64,000 bases of DNA from Intrasporangium calvum DSM 43043 (GTDB lineage Bacteria > Actinomycetota > Actinomycetes > Actinomycetales > Dermatophilaceae). Position 1 is the first letter of the stretch; every line of letters starts with the position of its first letter. The notes beneath the pieces were generated by a model. It saw only the letters and a list, made by a program, of their open reading frames with translations, searched no databases and was not told the DNA's origin. Location of the stretch: assembly GCF_000184685.1 (NCBI RefSeq), contig NC_014830.1:1550001-1614000 (forward strand). Reading direction: 5' to 3'. The translations under genes and the position numbers were made by a program. Positions 39,059-49,370 of this stretch are shown here, piece by piece.

Positions 39059-39901
39059 TCAGAAGACGATGGTGCGCCGCCCGGAGAGGAAGACCCGGCT
39101 CTCGGCGTGGTCGCGCACCGCGCGCGAGAGCACCCGGCGTTCGACGTCTCGCCCGATGGCGACCAGACGTTCCGGTGTCTCTGCGTGGGTCACCCGAACG
39201 ACGTCCTGCTCGATGATCGGCCCCTCGTCGAGGTCGCCGGTGACGTAGTGGGCGGAGGCGCCGATCAGCTTCACTCCCCGCTCGTGGGCCTGGTGGTAGG
39301 GCTTGGCTCCCTTGAAGCCGGGCAGGAACGAGTGGTGGATGTTGATCGCGCGCCCGGCCAGCTGCTGGCACAGGTCGTCGGAGAGGATCTGCATGTACCG
39401 CGCCAGGACGACGAGGCCGACGTCCTGCGCCGCGACGAGTCGGAGCAGCTCGGCCTCGGCGGCGGCCTTGGTCTCCTTCGTCACCGGAAGGTGCGTGAAG
39501 GGCACGCCGTAGTACTCGACGAGCCCGCGCGTGTCCTCGTGGTTCGAGACGACACCGACGATGTCGATGGGGAGGTCACCCGACTTCCACCGGTAGAGCA
39601 GGTCGAGGAGGCAGTGGTCGAACCTGCTCACGAGGATCAGGGTCCGGCAGCGCTCGTCGGCGGGACGCACGGCGAGGTGCTGGTGCTCGACGGCGGCACT
39701 CCGGTCGATGGCGTCGAGGACGGTCTGAACCTCGTCCTGGGCCGCGTCGAAGACGGTCCGCATGAAGAAGAGGTTGGTGTCCTCGTCGGAGAACTGCTGG
39801 TTCTCGACGATGTTGGCGTTGACGTCGAGGAGCGCTGTCGAGACCGCGGCGACGATGCCGGGACGGTCGTCGCAGGTGAGGGTCATGATGTGCCGGGCCA
39901 T
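39059..39901 (-). CDS. purU: Formyltetrahydrofolate deformylase
   Basis: Hydrolyses 10-formyl-THF to formate and THF, balancing one-carbon and purine pools. 280 residues: N-terminal ACT domain (MTLTCDDRPGIVAAVSTAL) and formyltransferase-like domain with NIHHSFLPGFKGAKPYHQA and GASAHYVTGDLDEGPII. A CACAAT box 6 bases before the ATG suggests a leaderless transcript. Confidence 0.95.
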   Translation of the reverse strand: MARHIMTLTCDDRPGIVAAVSTALLDVNANIVENQQFSDEDTNLFFMRTVFDAAQDEVQTVLDAIDRSAAVEHQHLAVRPADERCRTLILVSRFDHCLLDLLYRWKSGDLPIDIVGVVSNHEDTRGLVEYYGVPFTHLPVTKETKAAAEAELLRLVAAQDVGLVVLARYMQILSDDLCQQLAGRAINIHHSFLPGFKGAKPYHQAHERGVKLIGASAHYVTGDLDEGPIIEQDVVRVTHAETPERLVAIGRDVERRVLSRAVRDHAESRVFLSGRRTIVF

Positions 39902-40054
39902 CCGAGGATTGTGGCCCAGCGACGGGCAGGCCTCCCAATCGGGGGGTCGGCATCTCGTGGGCTGACCATCCACATCCCCTTGGGGCCGGACCCGTCGTCC
40001 ACAGAGGTGGCTCGATGTCAGGTGGGCGCGGGCTCGCTTGCCTAGTTTCGCCGT

Positions 40055-41134
40055 ATGCCGCTGAGCCGAGTCCCGAGGGCCCCTGATCTCGAGCGCGTGG
40101 TGCAGATCCTGGGTGGACGGGTCGTGGGGGAGCGCACGGGCGGCGCCGAGGCATCCGGTGGCTGGGTGCCGACCCCTCCCGGAGGCGGGCAACCGGCCGT
40201 GGCCCGGACGGATCCCGACGTCGGTGGCTCGGATCCCGCAGGCGACCCGTTCGACCTCGTCGACCTGGCGGCGGGCCACCCAGGGGAGCCTGGCCGGCCC
40301 GCGGCCCGGCTGCAGGAACAGTTGCGACGAGCGAGGCGTCCTTCCCTCGTGACCGTGCCGGCCTCGATCCGGGCGGGCCGGGTGTCCGTGACGAGCAGTG
40401 CGGTCGTCGCCGTGCTGGCGCTCGTCGTCGCGCTCGGGTGCGCCTTCGCGGTGCGGGTCCTCTGGGCCGAGCGGGCGGCCCAGGGCCGGCCGCTGGCCCA
40501 GGCGCACGAGTCGGACGCGGGGGCCGGGTCGACCGGCGGTCAGGACGCCGCGCCGATGGCCGTGACCCGCTCGCTCCAGGTCGGTGGCAGCTCCCCACCG
40601 ACGGGCCTGTTCCCTGGTGGGGCTGCGGGGGGCGCCGCGGGGGATACTGCGGGAGCCGCGGCACCAGCCGAGGTGGTGGTCCACGTCGTCGGACAGGTCA
40701 GGAAGCCAGGGCTGGTCCGGCTGCGCGCCGGCTCCCGGGTCGCCGACGCCCTCGAAGCGGCCGGCGGAGTGACACAGCGGGCGGACGTGGCGGCGCTCAA
40801 CCTCGCCCGTCCGGTCAGCGACGGGGAGCAGGTCTTCGTTCCCAGACCAGGGGAGTCAGTGACCCCGGGGCCCTCGGGTTCGGGGTCCGGCGGGTCCGGA
40901 GGAGTCGCGGGTGGCGGCGGCTCGGCTGGTGCATCGGGGTCCGGCCCGGTCAACCTCAACACCGCCGACCTGGCCGGCCTGGAGACCTTGCCGGGCGTGG
41001 GGCCGGTGCTCGCGCAGCGGATCGTCGACTGGCGCACCGAGCACGGCCGGTTCAGCTCGGTCGAGGAGCTCGGGGAGGTGAGCGGGATCGGGGACAAGAT
41101 GCTGACCCAGCTCCGGCCCAAGGTCACGGTGTGA
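40055..41134 (+). CDS. comEA: ComEA-family DNA-binding protein
   Basis: 359 residues: cytoplasmic N-terminus of about 110 residues, one transmembrane helix (about 111-134), an SLBB domain (about 209-263, VVHVVGQVRKPGLVRLRAGSRV) and a C-terminal helix-hairpin-helix DNA-binding region (NLNTADLAGLETLPGVGPVLAQRIVDWR). Receives double-stranded DNA outside the membrane in competence systems. ATG 40055 lies inside a dispersed-motif copy (40053-40063); the TAGTTT box 6 bases before it supports this start (leaderless). comEC overlaps the stop (GTGA). Confidence 0.92.
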   Translation: MPLSRVPRAPDLERVVQILGGRVVGERTGGAEASGGWVPTPPGGGQPAVARTDPDVGGSDPAGDPFDLVDLAAGHPGEPGRPAARLQEQLRRARRPSLVTVPASIRAGRVSVTSSAVVAVLALVVALGCAFAVRVLWAERAAQGRPLAQAHESDAGAGSTGGQDAAPMAVTRSLQVGGSSPPTGLFPGGAAGGAAGDTAGAAAPAEVVVHVVGQVRKPGLVRLRAGSRVADALEAAGGVTQRADVAALNLARPVSDGEQVFVPRPGESVTPGPSGSGSGGSGGVAGGGGSAGASGSGPVNLNTADLAGLETLPGVGPVLAQRIVDWRTEHGRFSSVEELGEVSGIGDKMLTQLRPKVTV

Positions 41135-43575
41135 GCCGAACGGTGGCGCGTCCCCACCGGCGGACGCGGGCGGACGAGGTCGTCCGCGTGCCGCGGCGGC
41201 TCGACGCCCGGCTGCTCGTCCCGGTCCTCATCAGCTGGCCGGTCGTCGCGTTCGTCGCGCTCCTCGTCCCGACCGCCTGGGTGTGGTCCGCGGCGCTCCT
41301 GGCCGGCATCGGCTCGGCCGGCGTGGTCCGGACGCGGCCCCCGTCGTCAGCCGTGCGCCTCACCGCGTTGACGTTTGCGGTGCTCGCCCTGCTGCTGCTG
41401 GCCACGGCCGGCCACCGGACGGTCCGCGACGTCGGGCCCTTGGAGCACCTGGCAGGGGCGCAGGCCGTGGTGACGGTCCGCGGCAGTGTGGCCGCGGAGC
41501 CGCGGGTCGTCGGAGGCGTGCTGGCCGACGGAGACTTCGCGGTCACCGGCGGCGCCGAGGAGGCGGGGCGCGAGCCGATGGTCCTGGTGCGCGTCGACGT
41601 CCGAGAGGTCGAGGGCCGAGGCCGCGCCACCGCGGTCAGCGCGCCGATCCTCGTCATGGGGGACGAGTCCTGGGCTGGTGTCCGGTGGCACGAGGACGTC
41701 CAGGCGGTGGTGCGGCTGGCGCCGGCGGAAGCGGGGGACGCGGTGGTGGCCCTGGCCCGACCGAAGAGCCCCCCGACCCTCGCCGGGCACCCGGGTGCGG
41801 TCTTTCGGGCCGCCGACTCCGTGCGGTCGGACTTCCGCGCGGCGACGGCAGGACTGAGCAACGATGCCCGAGGTCTCGTCCCAGCCCTGGTGATCGGGGA
41901 CACGAGCCGGACTCCCGAGGACCTCACCGCGGCCATGCTCGACACGGGTATGAGTCATCTCAGCGCCGTGTCCGGCAGCAACGTCACGTTGGTGCTCGCG
42001 GTGGGGCTCGGCCTGTGCCGGTTGGTCGGGGTCCCCCGACGGGGCCGGCCCTGGGTCGCCCTCGGCGTGCTCGCGGCCTTCGTGGTGCTCGCCCGGCCCG
42101 AGCCCAGCGTCATCCGCGCCGCGGTCATGGGGGCCGTGGGCCTGCTGGCCCTGTCGACGTCGCGTCGTCAGGCGGGAGTACCCGCCCTCTCAGGGGCGGT
42201 CGCCGTCCTCCTCGTCTGGGACCCGTGGCTGGCCAGGTCCTACGGCTTCGCGTTGTCGAGCATGGCCACGCTGGGCCTGCTGCTCTTCGCCCAGCCCTGG
42301 GGAAAGGCGATCGCCCGCGCCCTGCCGACCCGGCTGGGGTGGTTCGGGCCCGTTCTCGCGGTTCCCCTCGCGGCCCAGGCCGTCTGTGGCCCGATCGTCG
42401 TGCCGCTCCAGGGCACGGTCTCACTCGTGGCCGTGCCGGCCAACCTCCTGGCGGCACCGCTCGTCGGGCCCACGACCATCCTCGGCGTGGCCGTCGCCGT
42501 GCTCTCGGTGATCTGGGTGGAGGGTGCGTCGTGGGTGGCGTGGCTCGCGGGCGCTCCGGCTCAGGGCATCGCGTGGGTCGCGCGGAGCTGTGCCGAGATG
42601 CCCCTCGGGAACCTCGAGTGGGGTGACTCGGCGGCGGCTGCACTGGGCCTCGCCGGGGTCACTGTCGCGGTGGTCGTCCTGACACCGTGGGCATGGCGTC
42701 GGGCCCGGCTCCGTCCGCTGCTCGGCCTGGCCGCGGTCCTCGTCGCCGTGGCGGCAGCGGCCCCGACGAACATCGTCACGTGGCCCCCTCCGGGCTGGGT
42801 CTTCGTGGCCTGCGACGTCGGCCAGGGCGACGGGCTGGTCATCAACAGCGACTCGACGGAGGGCACGGGGCACGCAGTGGTCGTCGACGCCGGCGAGGAC
42901 CCGGACCTCATCGACGGTTGCCTGGACCGGCTCGGGGTCGACGTCGTGGACCTGGTCGTCCTCAGCCACTTCCACGCCGACCACGTCGCGGGCCTGGCGG
43001 GTGTCGTCGCCGGCCGGAACGTGGCGGAGATCCGGGTCTCGCCCGTCGCGGAGCCAGGGACGATGGCCCGCGGCGTGCGTGAGCTCGCTGCCACGGAAGG
43101 GATTCCCGTCGGCGAGCTCCGGGCGGGAGACACGGTTCGTGTCGGACCCGTCACTGCGGAGGTCTGGTGGCCGGCGCACCTCATCAGTGACGGCTCGGTG
43201 CCGAACAACGGGTCGGTCGTCATGACGGTGCGGGTGAGGGGAGTGGACCTGCTGCTCTCAGGGGACATGGAGCGCGAGGCTGCGGCCCAGGTCCTCCGGG
43301 CCGCCCGCCGGGACCCGCAGCGCTGGGGCGAGGTCGACGTGCTCAAGGTCGCCCACCACGGGTCGAGCAACCGCGATGACCAGCTGCTCGAGATGGTTGA
43401 GGGGCGGTTGGCCGTCATCAGCGTCGGGGAGGACAATGACTACGGGCACCCGGCACCTGCGTTGCTGAGCGCCTTGGCGAGTCGAGGGTTCGCGGTCTAC
43501 CGGACCGACCTGTCCGGAGACGTCGCGGTGACCGTGGACGCGGACGGCGAGATCGCGGTGCGGACGCGTGAGTAG
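41131..43575 (+). CDS. comEC: ComEC/Rec2 competence membrane channel
   Basis: 814 residues. N-terminal membrane/OB-like region, central Competence domain (LSAVSGSNVTLVLAVGLGL, RPEPSVIRAAVMG) with many helices, and a C-terminal metallo-beta-lactamase domain with VVLSHFHADHVAGLAGV and VLKVAHHGSSNRDD, typical of ComEC that trims one strand during uptake. GTG start overlaps comEA. Natural transformation is suggested but not proven for this organism. Confidence 0.94.
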   Translation: MSRTVARPHRRTRADEVVRVPRRLDARLLVPVLISWPVVAFVALLVPTAWVWSAALLAGIGSAGVVRTRPPSSAVRLTALTFAVLALLLLATAGHRTVRDVGPLEHLAGAQAVVTVRGSVAAEPRVVGGVLADGDFAVTGGAEEAGREPMVLVRVDVREVEGRGRATAVSAPILVMGDESWAGVRWHEDVQAVVRLAPAEAGDAVVALARPKSPPTLAGHPGAVFRAADSVRSDFRAATAGLSNDARGLVPALVIGDTSRTPEDLTAAMLDTGMSHLSAVSGSNVTLVLAVGLGLCRLVGVPRRGRPWVALGVLAAFVVLARPEPSVIRAAVMGAVGLLALSTSRRQAGVPALSGAVAVLLVWDPWLARSYGFALSSMATLGLLLFAQPWGKAIARALPTRLGWFGPVLAVPLAAQAVCGPIVVPLQGTVSLVAVPANLLAAPLVGPTTILGVAVAVLSVIWVEGASWVAWLAGAPAQGIAWVARSCAEMPLGNLEWGDSAAAALGLAGVTVAVVVLTPWAWRRARLRPLLGLAAVLVAVAAAAPTNIVTWPPPGWVFVACDVGQGDGLVINSDSTEGTGHAVVVDAGEDPDLIDGCLDRLGVDVVDLVVLSHFHADHVAGLAGVVAGRNVAEIRVSPVAEPGTMARGVRELAATEGIPVGELRAGDTVRVGPVTAEVWWPAHLISDGSVPNNGSVVMTVRVRGVDLLLSGDMEREAAAQVLRAARRDPQRWGEVDVLKVAHHGSSNRDDQLLEMVEGRLAVISVGEDNDYGHPAPALLSALASRGFAVYRTDLSGDVAVTVDADGEIAVRTRE

Positions 43576-43635
43576 CCTCGCTGGCCGCTGCGGTGCGACG
43601 AGGTGCCGGGCGCCGCGGCCCTACGCGCCGCAGCC

Positions 43636-45174
43636 CTACGCGCCATCCGAGGAGGCCACCCCGACCGCGCCCTCACGGCGTGAGTCGGCTGCGGCGAAGA
43701 GCTCGGCACCGTCCAGCCGGGCGGCCCCCACCCCGCCGAAGTACATGTGCCTCGACGGATACTCGTATCTGGGCAGCCCCCGGGTCTCCACGGCCGCTGC
43801 GATGGCAGGGTCCCGCTCGTGCTCGACCGCGGGTGTCCCGTCCTCGCGAAACCGGACGTGCAGACGGGGCGCCTCGATGGCGTCCTCGATGTCCGTGCCG
43901 CGGAGCAGCGCGGGGCCGAGCACCTGCAGCAGGGCGGTCGTGATCCGGTCCGCCCCCGGCGAGCCGACGGCGAGGCAGCCTCCGGAGGAGCTCCTCGCCG
44001 TGGTCGGCGCCATGTTGGACGCGAGCCGGGTCCCCGGGGCCAGGGCGTGCAGCCCGAGCCGGTTGAGCTCCGGCTCGCCGAGGGCGTTGTTGAGCAGGAT
44101 CCCGGTGCCGGGGATCGCGATGCCGGCACCGTAGCCGGACGACATGGTGATCGCGCACGCCGTGCCGTCCGAGTCCGCGGCCGAGACGTGGGCGGTCGAG
44201 GCAGATGTGGGTAACCCCGCGAGGCCGTGCCGTTCGACGAGCTGGAGCAGGGCGTCCCCGTCGGCGAGGAGGTCGGGGGAGCGGTCGTGCACCGAGAGGC
44301 GGTAGGACAGGACGCGGGTCTGGATGTCGATGACATCGGTCCAGGACCAGCCCGGTTCACGGCCCGCCAGCTCGCCGAGCATGACGGCGAGCATCGGGCC
44401 GCCGACCGACGGTGGTGGGTTGAGGGCCACGGTCCAGTCGCCCAGCTGGCGCAGCGTCGGGCGGCGCACCACCGCCTCGTAGGCGAGCAGGTCATCGCGG
44501 GTGAGGAGACCGTCGTGCGCAGCCATCTCCTCGATGAGAACCCGGCCCACGACCCCGGTGGTGAAGAGCGCCGGCCCCTGGACGGCCAGCAGCTCGAGGA
44601 TGTCGGCGAGATCGCTGTTCTGGACGACATCGCCGGCGCGCAGGGTGTGCCCCTCCGGGCCGGTGACGATGGCGTGGGCCTCGGCGTCGTCACCGAAGAG
44701 GCTCTCGCGGACGATTCCGAGATAGAGAGCTGAGGCCGCGCCGACCGCGAAACCGTCGCGGCACACCCGTTCCGTCGGCTCCACCACGCGGGACCAGGGC
44801 ACCTTGCCGTGCAGCTCGATCGCCCGGGAAAGGGCGTGGACCGCTCCGGCGTTCGCCACCGAGCCGTACCCTGCGCCCAGCGTGATGCCGCCACCGTACT
44901 GGGTCTCGACGAACCGGATGCCCTGGCCGAACCGACTCGGGTCCAGGCCGCGCCCGGGCATCTCCACGTTGCCGTCGATGACGACGGGTGGGCCGCCGCC
45001 CGGCCAGATGTTGACGTAGGCACCACCCATGATGCTGACGATGCCCGGCTCGGTGCACATGGCCGCGATGGAGGCCGCCACTGCGGCGTCCACCGCGTTG
45101 CCGCCCTCGGCGACCACCGCGAGCCCGGCTTCCAGTGCTGCGGAGCTCGGCGCTGCAACCGCGACCTTCGTCAT
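43636..45174 (-). CDS. Gamma-glutamyltransferase family protein
   Basis: 512-residue Ntn-hydrolase proenzyme. The autocleavage threonine lies in STAHVSAADSDG (about residue 343), followed by MSSGYGAGIAIPGTGILLNN and a C-terminal GSPGADRI. No signal peptide is visible, so it may be cytoplasmic and act on glutathione- or mycothiol-like or gamma-glutamyl compounds. A CACAAT box 6 bases before the ATG suggests a leaderless transcript. Convergent with comEC. Confidence 0.9.
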   Translation of the reverse strand: MTKVAVAAPSSAALEAGLAVVAEGGNAVDAAVAASIAAMCTEPGIVSIMGGAYVNIWPGGGPPVVIDGNVEMPGRGLDPSRFGQGIRFVETQYGGGITLGAGYGSVANAGAVHALSRAIELHGKVPWSRVVEPTERVCRDGFAVGAASALYLGIVRESLFGDDAEAHAIVTGPEGHTLRAGDVVQNSDLADILELLAVQGPALFTTGVVGRVLIEEMAAHDGLLTRDDLLAYEAVVRRPTLRQLGDWTVALNPPPSVGGPMLAVMLGELAGREPGWSWTDVIDIQTRVLSYRLSVHDRSPDLLADGDALLQLVERHGLAGLPTSASTAHVSAADSDGTACAITMSSGYGAGIAIPGTGILLNNALGEPELNRLGLHALAPGTRLASNMAPTTARSSSGGCLAVGSPGADRITTALLQVLGPALLRGTDIEDAIEAPRLHVRFREDGTPAVEHERDPAIAAAVETRGLPRYEYPSRHMYFGGVGAARLDGAELFAAADSRREGAVGVASSDGA

Positions 45175-45271
45175 TGGCTCATTGTGCCGGGGCGTGGCCC
45201 CAGGGGGTGACGTTCGCCGCGCGCGAGGAAACCGGCTGGCGGAACCCAGCCCAGCGGCATACGGCCCAAGA

Positions 45272-45847
45272 CTACGAGCGGCTCTGTGAGTGGTACTCGG
45301 CGTTGGGCACGAACCCGAGCGCCGAGGAGACCCGATTGGTCAGGTTGAACATCCCCACGACCTGGACGAGCTCCATGATCTGGTGGTCGTCGAGACCCAC
45401 CTCCCGCAGCGGCTCGAGGTCCGCCTCGACGACGTCCGCAGGGTGCAGCGTGAGCTTCTCGGCGTAGGCCGCCATCGCGGACTCGCGGTCCGGGAGGCCG
45501 GCCTGACGCCAGTTGACCGCGACGAGGTCGGCGGTCCGCTCGTCCTCGGTGTAGGTCCGCAGCGCAGCGCCGTGCGAGATGACGCAGTAGGTGCAGCGGT
45601 TGACGTTGGAGACGACGAGGGCGAGCAGTTCACGGTCGGCGTTGCTCAGGTGGCCCTCCTTGTTGACGAGGAGGTTGAAGTAGTTCCACCAGGCGAGGAA
45701 CTGGTCCCCGTTGACCGCCTGCGCGCGGAAGACGTTGGGTACGAAGCCGAACGCCTCCTCGGACTTGGCCCACAGCCTCGTGACGCCCTCCGGGACGTCC
45801 TCCGGAGCGGGCACGGGCAGGAACGAGATGTGTGCGTCATCGGCCAT
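45272..45847 (-). CDS. Peroxidase-related AhpD/carboxymuconolactone decarboxylase-like enzyme
   Basis: 191 residues of the AhpD-like fold with the redox motif in [15 protein letters not shown] (CxxC plus His). Family members reduce peroxides or act as peroxidase-related enzymes. A TACAGT box 6 bases before the ATG is partly supplied by a dispersed-motif copy (45857-45867). It shares strand with the LysR regulator gene upstream and may be in its regulon. Confidence 0.88.
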   Translation of the reverse strand: MADDAHISFLPVPAPEDVPEGVTRLWAKSEEAFGFVPNVFRAQAVNGDQFLAWWNYFNLLVNKEGHLSNADRELLALVVSNVNRCTYCVISHGAALRTYTEDERTADLVAVNWRQAGLPDRESAMAAYAEKLTLHPADVVEADLEPLREVGLDDHQIMELVQVVGMFNLTNRVSSALGFVPNAEYHSQSRS

Positions 45848-45882
45848 GACGGCACTGTATGCCGCTGGGCTCGCTCGCGCTG

Positions 45883-46824
45883 TCAGGCGGGGGAGAGTGC
45901 CGGCTCGGGTACGTCGACCCGGGCGCCGGCAGCCTCACCCAACGCTCGGAGCGCGGCCGCGACGGCGGGGACCCGCTGGAGGTCGGACGTCGTCACGGCG
46001 AGGATCTGGCGGCGTGAGACCGGAGAGAGGGAGAGGGTGGCGACGTCCTCGTGCTTGGCTGCGTTGAGGATCAGGTCAGGCACCAAGGCGACGCCGAGGC
46101 CGGCCGTGACCAGACCGATCTGGGCGACGTAGTCCTCGATCTCGAAGGCGACGTTGGGCCGGAAACCCTCATGGTCGGCCAGGGACACGAGGTGGCCACG
46201 GCAGCGGGGGCAGCCGGCGATCCACTCCTCGTCGGCGAAGTCGGACAGCCTGACGCTCTGCCGGTCGGCCAACTGATGGCTCTTGGGGACGACGACCCGG
46301 ACCTCGTCGTCGAGGAGGTGGTGGGTCTGGAGGAGGGAGAGGTCCTCCTCGAGGACGCCGAGGTCGGCGCCCTCATAGGCGAAGGCCACTGCGACATCGC
46401 AGTCGCCGTTGCGCAGGGCGGCGAGGGACTCCGGCGGCTCGGCCTCGGTCAGGGTGACGACGATGTCGGGGTGGTGACGCTTGAGGATCGCGAGAGCCTT
46501 CGGCACGAGGGTCGCCGAGGAGCTGGGGAAGGCCTGGAGCCGGACCCGGCCCGCGCGGAGTCCCGCGATCGCCGTGATCTCCTCCTCAGCTGCGTCGAGT
46601 GCGGCGAGGACGCCGACCGCATGGCGGGCCAGCACCTGGCCGGCCTCAGTGAGACGCACCTGCCGGCCGTAGCGCTCGACGAGCACCGTCCCCGTGCGCT
46701 GCTCGAGGCGGCGCACCATCTGGGAGATGGCGGGCTGGGAGAAGCCGAGTGAGTGGGCGGCGCCGGTGAAGCTGCCCTCGTCGGCGATGGCCTTCATGAC
46801 CCGAAGGCCCGCTGCGTCGATCAT
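45883..46824 (-). CDS. LysR-family transcriptional regulator
   Basis: 313 residues. N-terminal winged helix-turn-helix ([39 protein letters not shown]) and a two-lobe effector domain ([42 protein letters not shown]). The effector domain holds CPRC, which might respond to redox or metal, but OxyR-type cysteine spacing is not seen. A TATGCT box 6 bases before the ATG suggests leaderless transcription. A palindrome fits autoregulation. Divergent from the sirtuin gene. Confidence 0.9.
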   Translation of the reverse strand: MIDAAGLRVMKAIADEGSFTGAAHSLGFSQPAISQMVRRLEQRTGTVLVERYGRQVRLTEAGQVLARHAVGVLAALDAAEEEITAIAGLRAGRVRLQAFPSSSATLVPKALAILKRHHPDIVVTLTEAEPPESLAALRNGDCDVAVAFAYEGADLGVLEEDLSLLQTHHLLDDEVRVVVPKSHQLADRQSVRLSDFADEEWIAGCPRCRGHLVSLADHEGFRPNVAFEIEDYVAQIGLVTAGLGVALVPDLILNAAKHEDVATLSLSPVSRRQILAVTTSDLQRVPAVAAALRALGEAAGARVDVPEPALSPA

Positions 46825-46832
46825 CCCCTCAG

Positions 46833-46849
46833 CATAACTGACACTTATG
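46833..46849. promoter_or_regulatory. LysR-type operator
   Basis: CATAA-N7-TTATG, a palindrome with the LysR T-N11-A pattern, overlaps the TATGCT promoter box of the lysR gene and sits 34 bases before the sirtuin start, so it can serve both divergent genes. Confidence 0.6.
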
Positions 46850-46882
46850 GTTTGCGGGGTTTGAGCGCATGAGACGTACGCT

Positions 46883-47791
46883 ATGCAGGTGAAGCTTGCG
46901 ACGACCCGGGTCCTGCCGCTCGTCACGGAGGACCTCGGGACGATGGATGACCTCGTCGACCTCGTCAGTGGTGGCGGGGTCCTCGTCCTCAGCGGGGCCG
47001 GGATGTCCACGGACTCGGGCATCCCCGACTACCGCGGGCCCGACGGGACCCGGCGCGTCGAGCCGATGACTCTGGGGGAGTTCGCCGGGTCGAGCGAGGC
47101 GCGCCGCAGGTACTGGGCGCGAAGCTACATCGGCTGGCAGCGGTTCAACCAGGCTCGGCCCAACTCCGGTCACGAGCGGGTCACCGCGCTGCAGCGGGAT
47201 GGATATGTCGGGCCGATCATCACGCAGAACGTCGACGGGCTCCACCAGCAGTCGGGTGCTCGAGACGTCGTCGAGCTGCACGGCTCTCTCGACCGGGCCG
47301 TGTGTCTGACCTGCGGGGAGGTGACGTCCCGGGAGTCGCTGCACGAGCGCATGACGGAGGCGAACCCCGGCTTCCGGGAGCGGTTCGCTGCGGAGTCGGA
47401 GGCGGTCGGCTCCCAGTGGGGGGAGCAGGTGCGTCCCGACGGGGACATCGTCGTCGCGGACTCCCTCGTGGAGTCGTTCTATCCGCCCCTGTGCCTCGTC
47501 TGCGGCCGGGACACGGTCAAGCCGGATGTGGTCTTCTTCGGCGAGTCCGTCCCGAAGTCGTTGGTGGAGCGATGCTTCGGGCTCGTCGACGCCGCCGGTG
47601 CAGTGCTGGTGCTCGGGTCGTCGCTGTCCGTGATGAGCGGCTACCGGTTCGTGCGGCATGCGGCGCGGATCGGCGTTCCGGTGGCCATCGTCACTCGCTC
47701 GGCGACCCGCGGCGACGGGGACGCAACGATCCGGTTGCACGCCCCGCTCGCTTCGACGCTGGACGCGTTGGGTGTGGCGCTGAGGCACTGA
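46883..47791 (+). CDS. Sir2-family NAD-dependent deacylase (SIRT4-like)
   Basis: 302 residues. Rossmann NAD loop GAGMSTDSGIPDYRG (38-52), TQNVDGLH, catalytic His133 in ELHGS, zinc cysteines 141/144 and 204/207, and PDVVFFGESVP, which together fit the SIRT4-like class IIa/II group. A TACGCT box stands directly before the ATG, so transcription may begin at the in-frame GTG 46889, giving a start two codons later. Substrate unknown. Confidence 0.93.
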   Translation: MQVKLATTRVLPLVTEDLGTMDDLVDLVSGGGVLVLSGAGMSTDSGIPDYRGPDGTRRVEPMTLGEFAGSSEARRRYWARSYIGWQRFNQARPNSGHERVTALQRDGYVGPIITQNVDGLHQQSGARDVVELHGSLDRAVCLTCGEVTSRESLHERMTEANPGFRERFAAESEAVGSQWGEQVRPDGDIVVADSLVESFYPPLCLVCGRDTVKPDVVFFGESVPKSLVERCFGLVDAAGAVLVLGSSLSVMSGYRFVRHAARIGVPVAIVTRSATRGDGDATIRLHAPLASTLDALGVALRH

Positions 47792-47830
47792 GGCACTGGG
47801 GCGCTGACGGACTGACGCACTGGCGCGCTG

Positions 47831-47861
47831 ACGCACTGACCCGTGAGGCGGGTCAGTGCGT
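47831..47861 (+). terminator. Hairpin after sirtuin gene
   Basis: ACGCACTGACCCG and its exact complement with a TGAGG loop, preceded by a run of degenerate GCACTGA/GCGCTGA units (47785-47840). A near-identical core (GCACTGACC/GGTCAGTGC) forms the hairpin at 50946-50982. Confidence 0.8.
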
Positions 47862-47996
47862 GAAGGCCGCGGGCTGTGGATGACGGGCGCGGTTCCGGGT
47901 GCGGATCGGGCAGGATCATGGGACCGTTCTGTCACGTTTGCGCCCGTTTGCACGCCGGTGGCGTGCCTCGTTCAAGGTCAGGGGATCTGAAGAGCC

Positions 47997-48599
47997 GTGT
48001 CGAGACGAACCTTCCTGCCGTATGTCGCTGGGCTCGCCCTCGCGGTCACGCTCACCGGGTGCGCGGCTGAGTCCGCTGCACCGGAGCCGATGACTCCGGT
48101 GCGGACGACTCCGGTGCCGACGGTGTCCGCGCCGAGCAGCTCGGTCGCCACGTCGGCGCCGGCGGCGCCGGACTTCCCGGAGGGGCTGCCAGCAGCCGCC
48201 AAGAAGCACACCAAGGACGGCGCAAAGGCCTTCGTCCAGCACTACATGGATCGTCTAAATGTCGCTTGGACCACCCCCGATCCGGACGCGATAAGGCAGC
48301 TGTGTGACGTGTCCGTCTCGAAGTCCTGCGCTGCCAACCTGCAGGACGCCGAAGACTACAAACGGAAAGGTTGGAAGTACTCGGGCAAGGCTGCACGCAC
48401 CCTGAGGGTTGACACCCTGGGCCTTGAGTCCGGCGGAACGCACCGCGTCCTTTGGACCGGCATCCAACTCAGGAACGACATCATTGACGCGAAGGGGACG
48501 GTAAGGGAGTCATATCCGCGCGAAGATCTTCGCCTGGTGTTCGATCTCCGTTGGACGGCCTCGGGTTGGCTGATCCTGGATGAGCGGCTTGGGTCATGA
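47997..48599 (+). CDS. DUF6318-like lipoprotein
   Basis: 200 residues. Lipoprotein signal with lipobox LTGC near residue 22, a Pro/Thr/Ser linker, then a domain (FPEGLPAAAKKHTKDGAKAFVQHYMDRLNVAW, SCAANLQDAEDYKRKGWKYSG) that fits the DUF6318 family. The second half of the gene uses more A/T at third positions than its neighbours, hinting at a different history. The N-terminus contains a variant dispersed-motif copy (48020-48030). ATG of the next gene overlaps its stop. Confidence 0.82.
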   Translation: MSRRTFLPYVAGLALAVTLTGCAAESAAPEPMTPVRTTPVPTVSAPSSSVATSAPAAPDFPEGLPAAAKKHTKDGAKAFVQHYMDRLNVAWTTPDPDAIRQLCDVSVSKSCAANLQDAEDYKRKGWKYSGKAARTLRVDTLGLESGGTHRVLWTGIQLRNDIIDAKGTVRESYPREDLRLVFDLRWTASGWLILDERLGS

Positions 48600-49337
48600 G
48601 GGCGAGGTGGCTGATCGGTGGTGCCATGCTCGTCGTCTACATTCTTGCCGGCACCCTGCCCGCGACCGCAGGCAGCATCGGGGGCAACGCGACCAAGAGT
48701 GGTGCCGGAATCACGCTCTTCCAACGTGAACTCACCGAACTGGGTGCGGAGTATGCGCGGTTGTTGGTGAAGCCTCAGGCGCATTGGAGGTATCGGATCG
48801 CGATCTCGGGGTGTGATCTCGAGGGGGGTCCGGCGCTCAGTGGTCACTGCCTGGCGGCGGCGACGGCGGCGTGCGCGGACAACAGCCCGCGGCAGGGGTT
48901 GGGGCCGCTCTCGGACGTGTACCGGTGGTGGGTCGATCGGGACGGCGACCCGTTGCCGGCCGAGGAGTGGCCCGCCGGCAGCCGCCCGGCCGGTCCGTTG
49001 GGCCAGCAGCTGGTCGGTACCACCTGCCTGCCGAACCTGGTGCCGGGGGTGCGCCCGGTGCCGACGGTCGAGATGATCGTGGCGGCGTTCCACCAGACGC
49101 GGTGGGCGACCGCGCGGGTGGCCACCCAGCCGGAGGGGAACACGACGCTGGTCAACCTCGAGACCTTCTACCGGGTGCAGTGGTCGAGGGAGGGGTTCGA
49201 GCCGGGTGAGGTCGACACGGTCGACCCGGCGCGGATGTATGGCTACCGGGTGCAGATCCGGCCCCGGCTGGTCAGCTACCGCTACCACTTCGGGGACGGG
49301 GACTCGTTCGGGCCGACCGACTCGCCGGGCGGGACCT
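48596..49337 (+). pseudogene. Secreted PKD-like protein, 5' part, interrupted by IS
   Basis: N-terminal signal peptide (MRARWLIGGAMLVVYILAG, cleavage near ATAGS) and about 220 further residues with cysteine pairs, ending in YRYHFGDGDSFGPTDSPGG, a PKD-like repeat. The frame runs into the IS3 element at 49338 and stops at 49405. Joining 49337 to 50690 removes the IS and one CCT duplicate and gives a single 310-residue frame, so the gene was intact before insertion. It follows the lipoprotein gene (ATGA overlap), probably as a surface pair. Confidence 0.92.
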
Positions 49338-49370
49338 TGAACCGTACTGAGGTTCCCGGAGGGTGGGTTG